In this document: in pieces, positions 1 to 12,600 of the stretch | Layout of the letters: each line of letters opens with the position of its first letter | Position numbering within the stretch: position 1 is the stretch's first letter | Source of the DNA: Conidiobolus coronatus NRRL 28638 | Lineage: Eukaryota; Entomophthoromycota; Entomophthoromycetes; Entomophthorales; Conidiobolaceae | Direction: 5' to 3' | Length of the DNA stretch: 30,732 nucleotides | NCBI GenBank assembly: GCA_001566745.1 | Contig: KQ964422.1 | Span: forward strand, 326,726-357,457 | Notes under the pieces: generated by a model | The model's database searches: none | What the model was told of the DNA's origin: nothing | The model's input: only the letters and a program-made list of their open reading frames with translations | Made by a program: the position numbers and the translations under genes

Positions 1-140
1 ATCTCTTACCATTGTAATGTTTAAACTTGATTTATATATTTTTTAAACCATAATTAAATTTTTTACAAAATTCAACATTTATATGGGGGAATATTCACAT
101 TAATTTATATTCAAAATTTATAAATTTCATAAAACATAAT

Positions 141-614
141 ATGAGCGAAACTGGTCAGTCTTCAAACAATCAATTCACTCAAATTAAAAGAAATGTAGAA
201 GTTAGACTACTTGAATCTGGCGATAAGTATAAGTAATGAAATTGTTAAATATTTTACTATATTATAATTCAACTCTTAATAGATTAAAGCATGTTGTTAA
301 GGCTAAATTACAGGAGTGCGGATGGTGGGAGGAAATGACTACCATAGCCAGAGGTAAAACTAGCAAATGAATACTATTAATACGGTTTATTGAGTATGAT
401 TAAATAGAGAAAGTCAGATCAGAAGGTGATATTCAAACGAATCCACAGCTATTAACAGATCAACTGCTTAATACAAGCTTGGGTAATTATTAGCAATAAT
501 TGTAAGCTTATTCTTATTCACAAAAAATTTTATTTAGAAAACTTACCTGATAATGCTAAAGTAGAGCTATTGGAAAAGATAAGGGATTGCATTGCTACTA
601 ATTTAAACAAATAA
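141..614 (+). CDS. SUS1: SUS1/ENY2-like SAGA and TREX-2 subunit, 4 exons
   Basis: Spliced reading gives about 104 residues, close to the roughly 100 residues of ENY2/Sus1. Exons are 141-232, 283-353, 408-482 and 538-614, and all junctions are GT-AG and keep the frame. Recognisable parts are an N-terminal VRLLESGDKYK helix, the core LKHVVKAKLQECGWWEEM, which lines up with the family's RLKELLRAKLIECGW segment, and a C-terminal PDNAKVELLEKIRDCI helix. Family members are small all-helical proteins that join the SAGA deubiquitinase module and wrap the TREX-2 scaffold at the nuclear pore, linking transcription to mRNA export. The ATG at 141 is the only in-frame start that gives the family length. 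An AATAAA motif overlaps the stop (610-615). Identification is by recalled similarity, but the conserved core is strong. Confidence 0.87.
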
Positions 615-865
615 ACATTTAATGTGTTAATTTAACTTATTCTTGTCTTCATATATTAGATCACCTGTTTTGTAATACTTGTATTACAATTGTTTTATTA
701 TTACAAAATTATGCTTTATAAAAGATTTGTTTATTTAAAAACAGCTATGATATATATAGTTAATAATAAACATTAAAATATTCTACTAACCTATATTACA
801 ATTATATTATAATCAACTGATCTTAATATTAAATAATTAAATTTGTGTAAAGCTTGGTACCCAAA
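615..865. other. Intergenic spacer SUS1-NOT1
   Basis: This is AT-rich DNA between two genes on the same strand. It holds an AATAAA-like stretch near 765 that could serve SUS1 3' end formation, and presumably the NOT1 promoter. No gene is seen. Confidence 0.5.
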
Positions 866-1331
866 ATGGTAATCAGGAGTATTGATATTCGAAGTTATAA
901 GGCCATATTAGAGGTTAGCTTTGTTATACTTTATTTTTAAAATACCAACCTTAGTTGAAGATATCCTGAAACATTGTTAGTCAATAGCATATCATAATTG
1001 ATTAATATACAATACATTAATTATTTGACTACCAAATATAGTAGTCTCGTGATTTTGAATGCAGAATTTAGAAGATTGAATAGTTTTATGGGTTTATTAA
1101 TCAGAAAACACACGTAAATTAATTCATTAAGAAACGTCATTTTAGCATTAAGACAATTTCCAAGTCTTTTTAAATTATCACTGTTCTTCTTGAACTTTTA
1201 CTGACTATTATTTTTCAAAACAATAGATTTATAGAGCCAAAGTTTGATTACTTTGACTAAAAGGTACTATTATATTTGCCTCATCTACTCCTAATTACTA
1301 ATATTTTTTGCTAGTTTGACTGTATACTTAA
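866..1331 (+). other. Probable 5' exons of NOT1, structure unresolved
   Basis: Pieces look coding between GT and AG sites. One is the ATG exon 866-915. Another, around 1044-1113, reads [20 protein letters not shown] third, around 1239-1262, reads SQSLITLTK. The SYKAILE and VEDILKH pieces resemble the family's NYRASQQEIQHI region but are out of phase by one base across the intron at 916. No combination of splice sites I tried keeps one open frame into the firm exon ending at 1451. Either there are extra single-base errors or I have missed introns. Confidence 0.4.
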
Positions 1332-4300
1332 ATTTGTTTATTCAAACACCAATTTATTAACATCGTGGAATCAGATAAAGCTTTCATTGTTGGCTTAATA
1401 AGCAATTTAACCCTTGATAACTTTACAGAAATCTCGGTGGAAATCCAAAAAGTAATCTAGAAAATTTTTATACTACTCGACCTTTAATAACGTATTTTTT
1501 ATCAGTTACTTAGAACGAAAGACGAAACACTTTGGTATTTTTTATTTCGTTATTTATTAAATCTCCTCACCCCACCCGAGGTACAAAATCTTTCAAAGAA
1601 CACCAAAGCCGCACTTTGTCGCTTTGTCGATTTCTTTACCGACGTTTGCTTAGAATCTAAAGGTACAGAATTTAACGTTCTATTACTGGCCCTAGCCAGA
1701 AAGTTTTCCACTTTTGAACAGCTGCAAAACTTCTTGGACAATAATTTAGAACTTGACCATATCCATTATCTTGTAATTATCTTTTTTTATCTCTCTGTTC
1801 ACCCCGAAACAGATATTAATTGTAGTAAGTATTTTCTTTATAAAATTATTTTAATTCAATTTAATAATTTTCTTCTTTTAGCTTTTTCTCTTGTTAGTGA
1901 ACTTCTTAGCGAATTAACTGACACTCCTGATTATTTTAAAGAATTAAACGCTGATATTTTACATCTTTGTTTAGTCTATAAATTAAGAATCGCATTATTT
2001 GATCATCCTTTAGCACAATCTATCGTCTCTTCATTTGATCAAGTGCTCCCCGATTTTCAATACATCCGCAACGCTCCAAATCTAGTTCCTTTTCATCAAT
2101 ATATTATCGAAATGTCTAACGAACCCGAAGTTACTGATGCTCCAGTAACAATTAACGAAATGATGGGGGAATTCTCTATAGATTCCTTGTTATCAGCTCC
2201 CAAAGTCCAAGACTTGCTTACTAAACTAGGGATTGAAGACTTCAATCCTGAAGTCCCCGCTCAAGTCAGTGACGAATACATATCTTCTCTACTTGCTGTT
2301 ATTATTTCATGGGCAAATGCTATAGAAACGCCGCCCGAATCTTTACGAGAGCTTATTAATAATCCATCAGTGCCTATTGATCACCTTGTAAGAGAGCTTA
2401 AAGTTAGAAATCCCGCGACTGACTGGTTAATGGTTATTCAAGGGATGGATCGCAAAGATGTCAAATTTGATACTTTTTCCTCTGCTCTTGTTCTAATCGA
2501 CTTTTTCAAGATTGCTGTAGATGAAAATCAGCCTTTTCCAGTAGATATATTCTTCCAAACTTGGGAGAACCCCATGGCTCAAATATCTTTCCTATATCAA
2601 ACTATAAGAGGCCCTATTTCGTTACTTAACTTTAATGAGCTAACCAGTAGAAGAATTATCGATCCTTCTCTTTTACCTTTGGATCAAGGCCCATTAGACT
2701 CATTTATTGATCAGCTACAAGCTCATATTTGCAACTGCCAAGGACTAGTTGAAATTGCTTATTTCGCAACCCAAACTATACAGGATCCAATGGTAAGCGA
2801 TCTCTTTGATCGTATCTGTTATTTATGCCCTCCTCTTGCTTTCTTGGGACTTGTTGATAGCATAATTGATAACTTTGATGTTGACAATGGCACCATCCTT
2901 GGACTTTTGAGAAGAATGATGGAACCATCTGAAGCTAATCATTTAGCTATTCTTCATCTTTGGAAAAAAGATAGCAATGTTCTTGTTAATCGTTTATTCC
3001 ACAACTATGTTGTGTTAGTTCCAAACTTTATGGATATCTTTACTCTTTGCGAGAGACTTGACCTAGTTCCAGGCCTCGTAAATATGGCCAATGATTCAAT
3101 TGCTATACCTTATGCCTGTCTTGCTCATGATAAGAAATTAATCAGTCTCAAGCTTTGGGCTGAAGAAAGATTAAGTGGAGAAGGTGCTGATCATTTCTTG
3201 AGCGTATTTATCGAATATGTTAAAAGCCAATATGGTAACTTTGTTAATGCTGAAGAAGCTGAATATTCTGAGTATCCTTCAAGAAATTCCATTGTTGTTA
3301 TTATTCGTTGTATCGTTGGAGCAGGGCTTCCAGATCACCTTAACTCTGCTGCTAAGGAAATGGTTAGCGATTTAGTGAATCACCACCCTGAGTTTACTAA
3401 GTTATTAAACGAGTCAGATATCAATCAAAGCATCATGGCTACTGCGTTCCCCATAGATGTAGTGATTGATTCTGATAACTTATTCTCTATTCTTCATCGT
3501 AATTCAATGCCTCTTGAAGAAGTTCTTAACCATCTCGCAGATATCAAGCATGGCTCCCCTAGATCTAAGTCGTTGTTCTTATGCTTTGCTTATACTCTAT
3601 TGGAGGAGCTCAATGAAATCGATAAGTTCCCTGAAGATTATGTGTTTAGAATCAGTAAGGTTTTAGGAACTATTATTGAGCATCATCTCTTACCCCTTTC
3701 AATGCTAAAGCACGCCGTTCAATTCATATCTGAGCGCCTCCATCTCCCCCAAGACGCTTTAATTTCTCGCTTTTGTATATCCGCCTTGTTGGAGTTTAAA
3801 TCTAGGATACCCGAATGGGGCTCTTTCCAGGAGATTATTTCCAATTACCCAGAAATCATCAAATCTCATCCCGAGCTTGCACCATTTGTTAAACCTGGTA
3901 GCCACATGTCTGGTCCTTCTACTCCTCCAATTGCTCAACCTAAAACTCCTCAAGGTAAAGTAAGCCAGCCTTCTATTAATCAATTATCTCTAGACACACT
4001 TTTAGCTTCTGGAGATAAAATTAATTATGAAGAGCCTACAAACGATATTCAAGATAGAATTCATTTTATCATGAACAATATCTCTAAAGGTAATGTTGAA
4101 GAAAAAGCCAAAGAAATGATAGAATTCCTCAAAGAATCTGCCTTTAAATGGTTTGGTAATTACCTTGTTGTGAAAAGAGTTAGTATTGAAGTCAATTATC
4201 ACGAATTATATCTTAAATTTTTGCTTTTGTTGAGTAACAAAAATTTGACAAAGTTAGTTCTTGATGTAACATATGAAAAGATCCATATTATGCTTAACTC

Positions 4301-7300
4301 TGAAAAAACAGCAACCTCTTCTTCAGAAAGAACTCTCTTGAACAGCTTGGGCTCTTGGCTAGGTCTTATTACTCTATCCAGAAATTTACCTATTCTTCAT
4401 AAGAAGCTTGCCATCAAAGAGTTGCTTTTAACTGGATATACTGATAGAAAGTTAATTGTCGTAATTCCATTTGTTTGTAAAGTTTTAGTTAATGCTTCTG
4501 AAAGTACTATTTTCAAACCACCAAATCCTTGGTTGATGGGTATTATCCGACTTTTAATTGAAATGTCAAAAGGAGCTGGACTCAAGACTAATACTGGATT
4601 TGCAATCGAAGTTTTATGTAAAAAACTTGAAATTGATCCTTCTGAAGTTGAGCCTACTAACTTACTCTCAACCTTAACTTCTAAATCTTCTGCTGATCTC
4701 AATCAGATTACTAAACAGATAGATACTATGAATCTTTCTCAGCCCCATCCTCCTACCTCTACAGCTGCTCCATCCACATACTCCGATAACCCACACTTGG
4801 ATAGCTATAACCAAGTTATGTCAGAGCAAGATGCTTTCCCTGATCTCAGCCCTTACATAACTTGGAACAAGAGGTTAACCATTTCAACTGCTGGTCCTAA
4901 TTTCAAAAACGTTATTATTGTATCTATTGAACAAGCAATTAAAGAAATTGAGTTTAATATTAATAAGCGTGCAATCGATATCGCTGTTACTGTCACCAAG
5001 GACGTATTCTTAAGAGATTTCGTAGCTGAACCCAATGATGAAACCGTTCGTCAAGCTACCAGATTAATTGCTGGTTCTTTATCAAGCTGCTATTCTCAAG
5101 CCACTTCTAAAGATGCCTTACGTACTAGAATGCTACATTATTGTTTTGCTAACTTAAGACATAACCAAATGGCCATCACTGCTCCTTTAGAAGAAGAGTT
5201 GAAATTTTTTGTTGAAGACAACTTACCAATGGCTATTGAGTATATCCAAAAGACTGCTTATGAAAAGGCTGCATTTAGAGTTGAGGATATGCTTAACCCT
5301 TACTTCATTTCAAGACAAATCCAACGCGAGCATACTGGTCATCCTTGTGCAGATCCTTCTTACTTTGTTCCAAACAAATATCCTAAGAATATGCCTGACG
5401 TCTTCAAGTTGAAGCCAAGTGGATTAACCGAAAATCAAATTCGTGTATATGAAGATTTGTATCTTATCACTCGCGCATCTCAATCTGCTGCTTATGAGGT
5501 TGATTCTCAACATGCTTACCAATCAGCTAATTTAGACCCTAACCATAATCATTCACAAGTTATTATGGAACAGTTAAATAACATTTTGAATGAGTTAGAT
5601 CGTGTAGTATTAAGTGCAACCGATGAATCTAGCTTCCATGAAGATTTCCGCTTCCTTCATAGTCAAATCAATCACCTTATGGATCAGTGCTATAATATCG
5701 ATGAAGCTGCTTTTGCTTTTACTCAAAAGCTTGTTCACAGGTTATATAAGCATGAATCTGCACTCGCTAGAGAGGTTTACGTCGTCATCCTTGCAATGTT
5801 TGTGAAGCTTCTCCAAAAGCCAAATATGAAGTATGCCAATGGTTAACTTATGCAGATGATGAGCGTAAGCATGTAGTACCAATTACTATTGCTCTTATTA
5901 GAATTGGCTTGATCCACTTACCTGATCTTGACGTCCAACTTGCTAAAATGATTGAGTCTGGTCGTTCTTCAGTTTTGGACTATGTCGTTAACTTGATTCG
6001 TAAATATATTTCTGAGAAGCCTAAAGGCACTAGAAGCTCTGATTGGGCTCATTGCTTACAGATTCTTGGAAAGTTACCTCAGCTTAAACAACATAATGAA
6101 GAATTAATCAGTTTCTGGAACGAAGTTCAACATTTCCAATCTACTGTTAAGGAAAATTCTACTGAGCTCCTCTTCCAAGAGCTTCAAAATCTTTTCAATG
6201 ACTGGGTATGTATTGTCAAGTTGACCCCTTTCAACGAGCAAAACCTTGCAGATTACATTCAATCTCTTATACAGAAGAGAATCTTTGCCAACGAAGAAAC
6301 TCAGGCATTATTTGCTAGAATTTGTATCGAATCTTGCATTGACGAGTTCCAAACTTATTCCTTGGACTCTAACTCTTACCCCACTGTTGCTTATCTTAAG
6401 TTAGATGCTTTTGCTAAGTTGGTTGTATTGTTAGTCAAATACTATCAAGATCCTAACTCTAAAGATTTGAATATGGATAAGGTTAAGCTTTTCACTAGAA
6501 CTTTATCCGTAATTTCTCTGATTTTAGTTCATTACCATCAAAAATCTGGTACTAGATTTAATCAAAAGCCAGTATTCAGAATTTTCTCATCTATTTTATA
6601 TGGCTTACATGTTCAAGAAGAAAGCATCCGCCCACTATATTTCCAACTTTTGGTCAGTGTTGCTAACACTCTTAACACTCTTGTCCCAAGCTTTTTACCA
6701 GGATTCTCATTCTCTTGGCTTGCACTCATATCTCATAGATTCTTTATGCCTAAATTGCTCCACTTCCCAGATCAAAAGGGATGGCCTTTTATGCAAAAAC
6801 TATTTTGTTCCATGTTCAAGTATCTTGAGCACGTAATGCCATCATTGCTTACTGCTTCTGGAGATACTATGTATAAGGGTATTCTTAAGATTACTTTACT
6901 CACTTATCAAGATTTCCCTGAATTCTTGTGCGCTTATCACATGGACTTTATGAATGTTATTCCTCCTAAGTTCCTTCAAATCAGCAATTTGATATTAGGA
7001 TCATTCCCTAAGGATGTAAACATTGCCCTCCCCAATGATCCTTCTTTCAAATCGGATTCATCTGAGCAAAACAAAGCTCCAGTAATCCTTTCTGATTACG
7101 AAACTCCTCTTAAGAATAATGACATTATGCAAGACTTAGATCAATACTTGAAGACTCGTGAACCTATTTCATTCTTGTTGAATCTAAGAAATTATCTTTA
7201 TTCACAAAACAGCAAATCCGAATCTTCTTATGACGTAGAAGTAATTAACTCTTTAGTATTCTATACTGGTCATCAAGGAGTTGAAAATAACCAAAGATCT

Positions 7301-7778
7301 GATGTTTCATATTTGAATAACAGCACTTCAATGGACATTTTCCAACAATTGTTTATTGATCTTGATCCTGAAGGTAAACTTATTAATTTCTATATAATAA
7401 TCTGTTGCTTATCTTAGTTTAGGTCGATTCCACTTCTTAAATGCCATCGTCAATCAACTTCGTTACCCCAACTCTCATACTCACTACTTCAGCTCAGTTT
7501 TACTTCATCTTTTTGAAGAAGCTAATGATGAATATAGCAGAGAACAGATTATTAGGTAAATCAAATATTATCTATGTTTAATTAGTATTAATATGATGTT
7601 ATTTAGAGTATTGATTGATCGCCTAATGGTCAACAACCCACATCCATGGGGTATTTATTGTACTTTTACCGAGTTATGCACTAATCCCAAGTACAACTTT
7701 TCACCAACCGATTATACTCAAGATAATCCAGAATTGCAAAATATCATCGTTACTATGTGTAAAAATGTACAAGTGTGA
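866..7778 (+). CDS. NOT1: NOT1, scaffold of the CCR4-NOT deadenylase complex; 5' exons unresolved, one frame break
   Basis: Firm exons are about 1332-1451, 1506-1824, 1882-7373, 7423-7555 and 7607-7778, giving about 2078 residues if one base is restored near 5793. Yeast and human Not1 have about 2100 and 2400. An N-terminal HEAT region includes [13 protein letters not shown]. The MIF4G-like CAF1-binding domain (nt 4030-4740) carries [10 protein letters not shown] and [19 protein letters not shown]40-binding DUF3819-like region (4850-5300) follows. The C-terminal NOT1 domain (about 6480-7778) has [45 protein letters not shown] and NNPHPWG, and docks NOT2 and NOT3/5. The complex shortens poly(A) tails and regulates transcription. 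The 57-nt intron 1825-1881 is a multiple of three without a stop, so an unspliced reading hides it. The 866 start ([12 protein letters not shown]) is only a candidate; exons between 866 and 1331 are not settled. Confidence 0.9.
1825..1881 (+). other. 57-nt stop-free intron inside NOT1
   Basis: The intron starts with GTAAGT and ends with a pyrimidine-rich tract and TTTTAG. Its 57 nt contain no in-frame stop, so a naive reading inserts 19 hydrophobic residues between DINC and [10 protein letters not shown]. Splicing joins a|ct to give DINCTFSLVSE in the same frame. The strong donor and the odd, lysine, phenylalanine and isoleucine-rich insert both favour intron status. Confidence 0.8.
5790..5798 (+). 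other. Single-base frame break in NOT1
   Basis: The upstream frame reads ...REVYVVILA and then soon stops at 5844-5846. The conserved sequence resumes in another frame with [12 protein letters not shown] and then [10 protein letters not shown], matching the family's WLLYADDERK. Adding one base within ctt-gc-aat restores LAN and the family alignment. No intron boundaries or canonical slippery heptamer are present. A missing base in the assembly is the most likely cause. Confidence 0.85.
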
Positions 7779-8933
7779 AGGGTGTATTTAACTGGTGCAT
7801 TGCATACAAAAAAATTAATTTAGCATTACTACATTTGCAGCTTAGCAATTAATTGTTTATATTTTAATCCATCTCTCTTGTATCATTTAAGCTTCTATTA
7901 AAATATTTAATTAAAAAAATTTCATTCTTTTTGTTTTATTTAAACTATTTAGTATTTATATGCGATAGATCAGATATTTTTATACAACCAAACCTCTCTT
8001 ATTTTGCAAACAATATAATTTTCACCCAGAACATTTAAAATTCAATATACATACCTAATTGACAACTAATTTGTAAAATAACTGTAAAGTTATAAATTAT
8101 TCTTTAAATACTGTGCTATCATTAGATTTTTCTTTATATTATATATATATAGCATGTTAGATTTTTATATTATTAAAATGTATTAAACCAATCTAATATT
8201 TACTAAAGTTATAGTATATACCTAACACGATATTAAACTTTTTCCTTTAAATAAAAGCAATAAGAGTTAATATTTGCTATATAGGGTTAAAATTTTGAAC
8301 CGAGTTCATACAAATTCGAGCTAAATTAACTGGGGTTACAAAATACTATATTATTAGCTTTAAAACCTTTAATTTTATTTAGTATTAAAATATAATATAC
8401 TTTGACTATAATATAAATATATTTAACAAATATTAACAAATTATAAAGGTTAGTTATTTATGTTAATTATAAGTCAATTTGTTTAACTTTTTATAGAGTT
8501 TTTATAAAATTGAAAGTTCAAATAACAGGAAAAGAGTTAAGTTTATTATACTAGTTAAAATATTAAAATCATTTTTAATGCTCTTCAATAACAATATAAA
8601 AGAGATAATAGTGCTTCTATTATAACAAACACAAAACTACATCAGTTTTTAAATTAAGCTTTTATTACTATAAATATACTATTACTAAAAATTATTTATT
8701 AATGCGTTATAGTATTTTAGTAGCTAATAGTAATTTGATCTACAATCAGTGAAATATTAACTTGGCATAATAATATGACAATGAAGGAAAAGATATTTAA
8801 GTTATACATTGAAAATTAAAAGTTCAATTTTAATCCCATAATTTTCAAACTTTAAATAAATCAGGAAACTATATAAATTTCGTGATTACAGTCCAGCAAG
8901 AATAAATGATAAATAAATAATATTAGTATAAAA
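7779..8933. other. Intergenic, no gene seen
   Basis: This stretch of 1.15 kb is very AT-rich, with A and T runs. No open frame of useful length, spliced gene or tRNA cloverleaf was found by eye. It should contain the 3' UTR of NOT1 and the promoter of the MED11-like gene. Confidence 0.5.
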
Positions 8934-9404
8934 ATGTCAGAAAATTTAACACCTTCTCAAAGAATCGAAAAGTTACAAGTTGCAGAAAAGGTAATTAAAC
9001 TATAATTGATATACATTATTATTTTAACAGTCGTGCTATTTTATAGAAATTTATTCAACTATTAAATCAAATGGCAGATATAATAGAAACAATACCTGTT
9101 GACGTTGAGAATACAGCTGAAATTCAGTCAAATCAGGAAGATTTAAAGATAAAAACCAATGGATTTTTAAAGGATTTGGAGGTAAAAAGCCATTAATTAA
9201 AGCTTAATTCCACACTTACATATATTTTAGGAGGCTCAATTTATTTTAAGAGAGCAGTTTCAGCATATTAGCGAATCTGGAGCAATGAATCAATCATTGA
9301 CATTTGTCTCCAATACAAATGGTCAAATTCAAGATACTGCAAATATGTGCCACGCTTTGGTTCAACTAGAAAGTATGCTCAAATTGCCTAGCAATGACGA
9401 ATAA
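8934..9404 (+). CDS. MED11: Probable Mediator subunit 11, 3 exons
   Basis: Exons 8934-8990, 9047-9181 and 9231-9404 join in phase 0 to give 121 residues (human MED11 has about 117). The N-terminus LTPSQRIEKLQVAEKKFIQL matches in style the MED11 opening helix (RLRALEDIEREI...). The middle is a long amphipathic helix, and the C-terminal helix ends ALVQLESMLKL, like the family's ARTCEQML. MED11 pairs with MED22 in the Mediator head module and helps RNA polymerase II initiation. An alternative acceptor at 9030 changes frame and loses the match. AATAAA lies at 9469-9474, 65 nt past the stop. The assignment rests on length, heptad pattern and short motifs; another small coiled-coil protein is possible. 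Confidence 0.62.
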
Positions 9405-9697
9405 AGAATATTGCTATTTCAAATAAACTATGCTATATCTATTGATATTTGTAATATATTCTACTAGAAATAAAATTTAAAAATTAAATAAAATATATAT
9501 GGCACAGTAATCAATTTATTAGGATAAATTAATTAATCATATTACAGTATTCAATTTTATAGACTGTGGGGGATTATTAAAGAGTAGTATAACAAGGGGA
9601 AAAGATCTAATATAATAATTGAGGATATATTAAATAATCAATTTTTAAGAGAGTTGAGAATACTTTTTTGGTAACAATCTAGGATTTCATGTTTAGG
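9405..9697. other. Convergent intergenic region
   Basis: The MED11-like gene and the exportin-T gene end toward each other here. It should hold both 3' UTRs. Nothing else is recognisable. Confidence 0.5.
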
Positions 9698-12600
9698 CTA
9701 TGTTCTGGCAGCTTTAGCGGATCTCATTAAATCCTAAATATCAGTTAGTAAGAGGTAAATTGTTTAATTTACAAATAAGAATTACTCTAAAATATTTTCT
9801 AAAGTTCTTAACATCGAGAGTTTGTAAAGCTTCGATGTATTCTTGTTGATGGGCAGGGGAGAAGTTAAAAGATGGTAAGATAAATTGGTGAAGGTATTCC
9901 AAGAATCGAGGACCAGATACTTCTAAGAGAGATTTTTGAATTCCAGTACTCTCGTTAAGAACCTATAAAATAATTAATATCAAATTATAATATTTAGCGA
10001 AAATGAATATTTACGATTAATGATTGTGCATCTTCAACATCGAATTCGGGTGATAAAATAACTTGGAACATGGAAGGAATGATTGTTTTAAAGATGAATT
10101 CAGAAAATTGATTACGGAAATCATCGGTAACAGGGGGATCACGAGGCTTATCAACTTCTCCTAACCATGCTGAAATCATTTTAGAGAGGATATTGAAAGA
10201 AAGCTTTTGAATCTATATTTATGTTATTAGTTGGATTAAAAATAAATAAAAAACATAAACTTACAGCTGGTAATCTTAAATCCTTAGTAAAATGTTCTAC
10301 AGATTTTAATATATCTGGTAATATGGGTTGATTGGCTAAATATATAATTAATATGAATCAATATAAACGCATGTTAATATACCTTGAGATCTTAAAATAG
10401 CTTCCATATCAGCATTGAAAATAGCGGTTAAGAAGGTTAGATATGTTTTTTTGAGCTCAGTAAGCATATTGGCTTCATCAGTACCACTTGGGGTAATTTC
10501 GAAGAATCCAAATGCTTTCTTAACAAGGACAGAGAGTAACTCATTCATAACAGGAGCAATTTGAATCTATTAATATTGGTTAATAATGGAGGTTTAGGGT
10601 TTATATCGAAGGTTTACCTTGAATTTGAATGCAACAAATCCGATGAAAGTTAAAAAGTCAGAGAATTCACCAATTTCACAAGCAACAAGCAATCCATTGA
10701 TCAAATGAGTGAGGTAGGGCAAGATTTCCGGTCCAGCGCATGCAAGAAGACGGGAGAATGTGTATCTAGCTGCATCACGGATAAGGTGTGCTTGTCCAGT
10801 AGCTTCAAGAAGAAGTAAAATAGCTTCTACAGCTTGCTTGAAAATAGGGATATAAGGAGCGTTAGCTGATGGGTTCTCAGCAGAGAAATCGGGGAATCCT
10901 TTGAAATAGTTAGTAAATAGTGATGTTTAAATAGTATAATTAGTTACCTTTAGTTACACCACCAATAGCCATAACAATATGATTCAATTGAAGGATGAAG
11001 AGTGGGTCTTCAGGGATACCTTGTTTAGCTTGTTGAGTACCAGCTTGAATATCACGAATCATAGGTGATAAGATCATCTATATCAAATTAGTAAAAGTTA
11101 GAAATACTGATTAAAATTCTTACTCCAAGGAAGTTAATTGTTTGATCAGAGTTCAAATGATCTGCTGAGCTAATTAAAGCGCCAACAGCTTCAAATAAGT
11201 AAAGTTGGTTGTCAAACTCTGTGCCAGTATTCTCATGTTGAGAAGTTGAAACTTCGCCAAATCCAGGAGGTGGAACTTCTGCGCGAATATTTAAGGCTTT
11301 TTGAAGGGAAGGAACAATTTGCTCGGTGTACTTTCCTACTTCAGCCTTTAAGCTTCTGACAAATTTGTAGAATAAGTACCAAATACGAGAACGAACAGAG
11401 TTGCAAGAGTTATATACACCTCTAAGAAAAATTAGTTATATATTAATATAATTTCAAAATAATTACCTTTGATCTAAGAATGGTGTTAAAATAGATAAGA
11501 TCAAATCTGGTCTGAGCTGCAAGAATGGGTGGTAACGAATAACATTTTCAAAGAATCCTACATGGATAGATGGGTGGGTGTGATTCATTACTTGACTGGT
11601 AAGCATTTTCTCAACCATTACACCTAAAAGAGTAAGTTGGTTGGAATTATTTTCTTCGACGAAAATAGCAGGACGTTTGTTAACTTCACGATAGCTATTG
11701 AGTAAGTATAAAGCGAGTTCAATAGGAGTCCAATCTGAATCTGAGTTAACAGGGGTAGAGAAAACAGTGATTACAAAGTTAGAAACGTGTTGGTTGAATA
11801 AAGGTTCGTTAAGAGCACCAATGCTTTCAAAGAAGGTTTTCAAATGACGGCGCATGTCATAAAATAAGGCTTCATCATCTTCATCAGCATCATCACCCCA
11901 ATCATCTTCAGAATCATGCTTCATCTTAGTCATGATTACCTTCAATAAATTTTCTAAAAATTGGTTTTGTTCAGGAGTCAAAGGTTGCTTAAATTTCTTT
12001 TGTTGGTTTTTGAGCTAAAAATAATTAATAAATTGTATATTTTTTTTAATTAATGAAATTACCAAGTTGATAGACTCATTAACAAAAGGATAAACACAGT
12101 TTGAAGTATCATCGTATTCATTTGATAAGAATTTGAGTAAATGGGGTTGGAGCTCAAGAATCATAGCATAACTAGCTTCTTTAACGCTGGGATCAGTAGT
12201 CTAAATTATCGTTAGATGGCTGCTAAGTTTACTAATGTTTTAAATTACTTGATCATATGCAGAATGAAGTTCAATACCAATAGCATTTACTAATTTTGCA
12301 ATAGTTTCAACAAATTCAGGTTGATCCTGTATTAAAGACAAAAAATTAGTATTTTAGTAATATATTCTAATATAGCTCATTACTTCAGGAATAGTGGGAA
12401 TCAATTTTACAATGCCGATCATTTGAAGGAATTGAACTTGTTCTGCGGGACGTTTACCTTTGCTAACAATCTAAAATAGAGCGTGAGTGAATAGTTGCGC
12501 TATATGACTTTAAATAAACTAACCTTAGTTAAACATTCACAAGCAGCATTTCTTAATTGGAAAGCTGTAAGGTTTTCAGTTGAAGATTGAAGCATTTGGA

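Noticed and set aside
3759-5035. Several open frames on the minus strand inside NOT1
   Set aside because: They are shadows of a strongly conserved plus-strand protein and show no family features.
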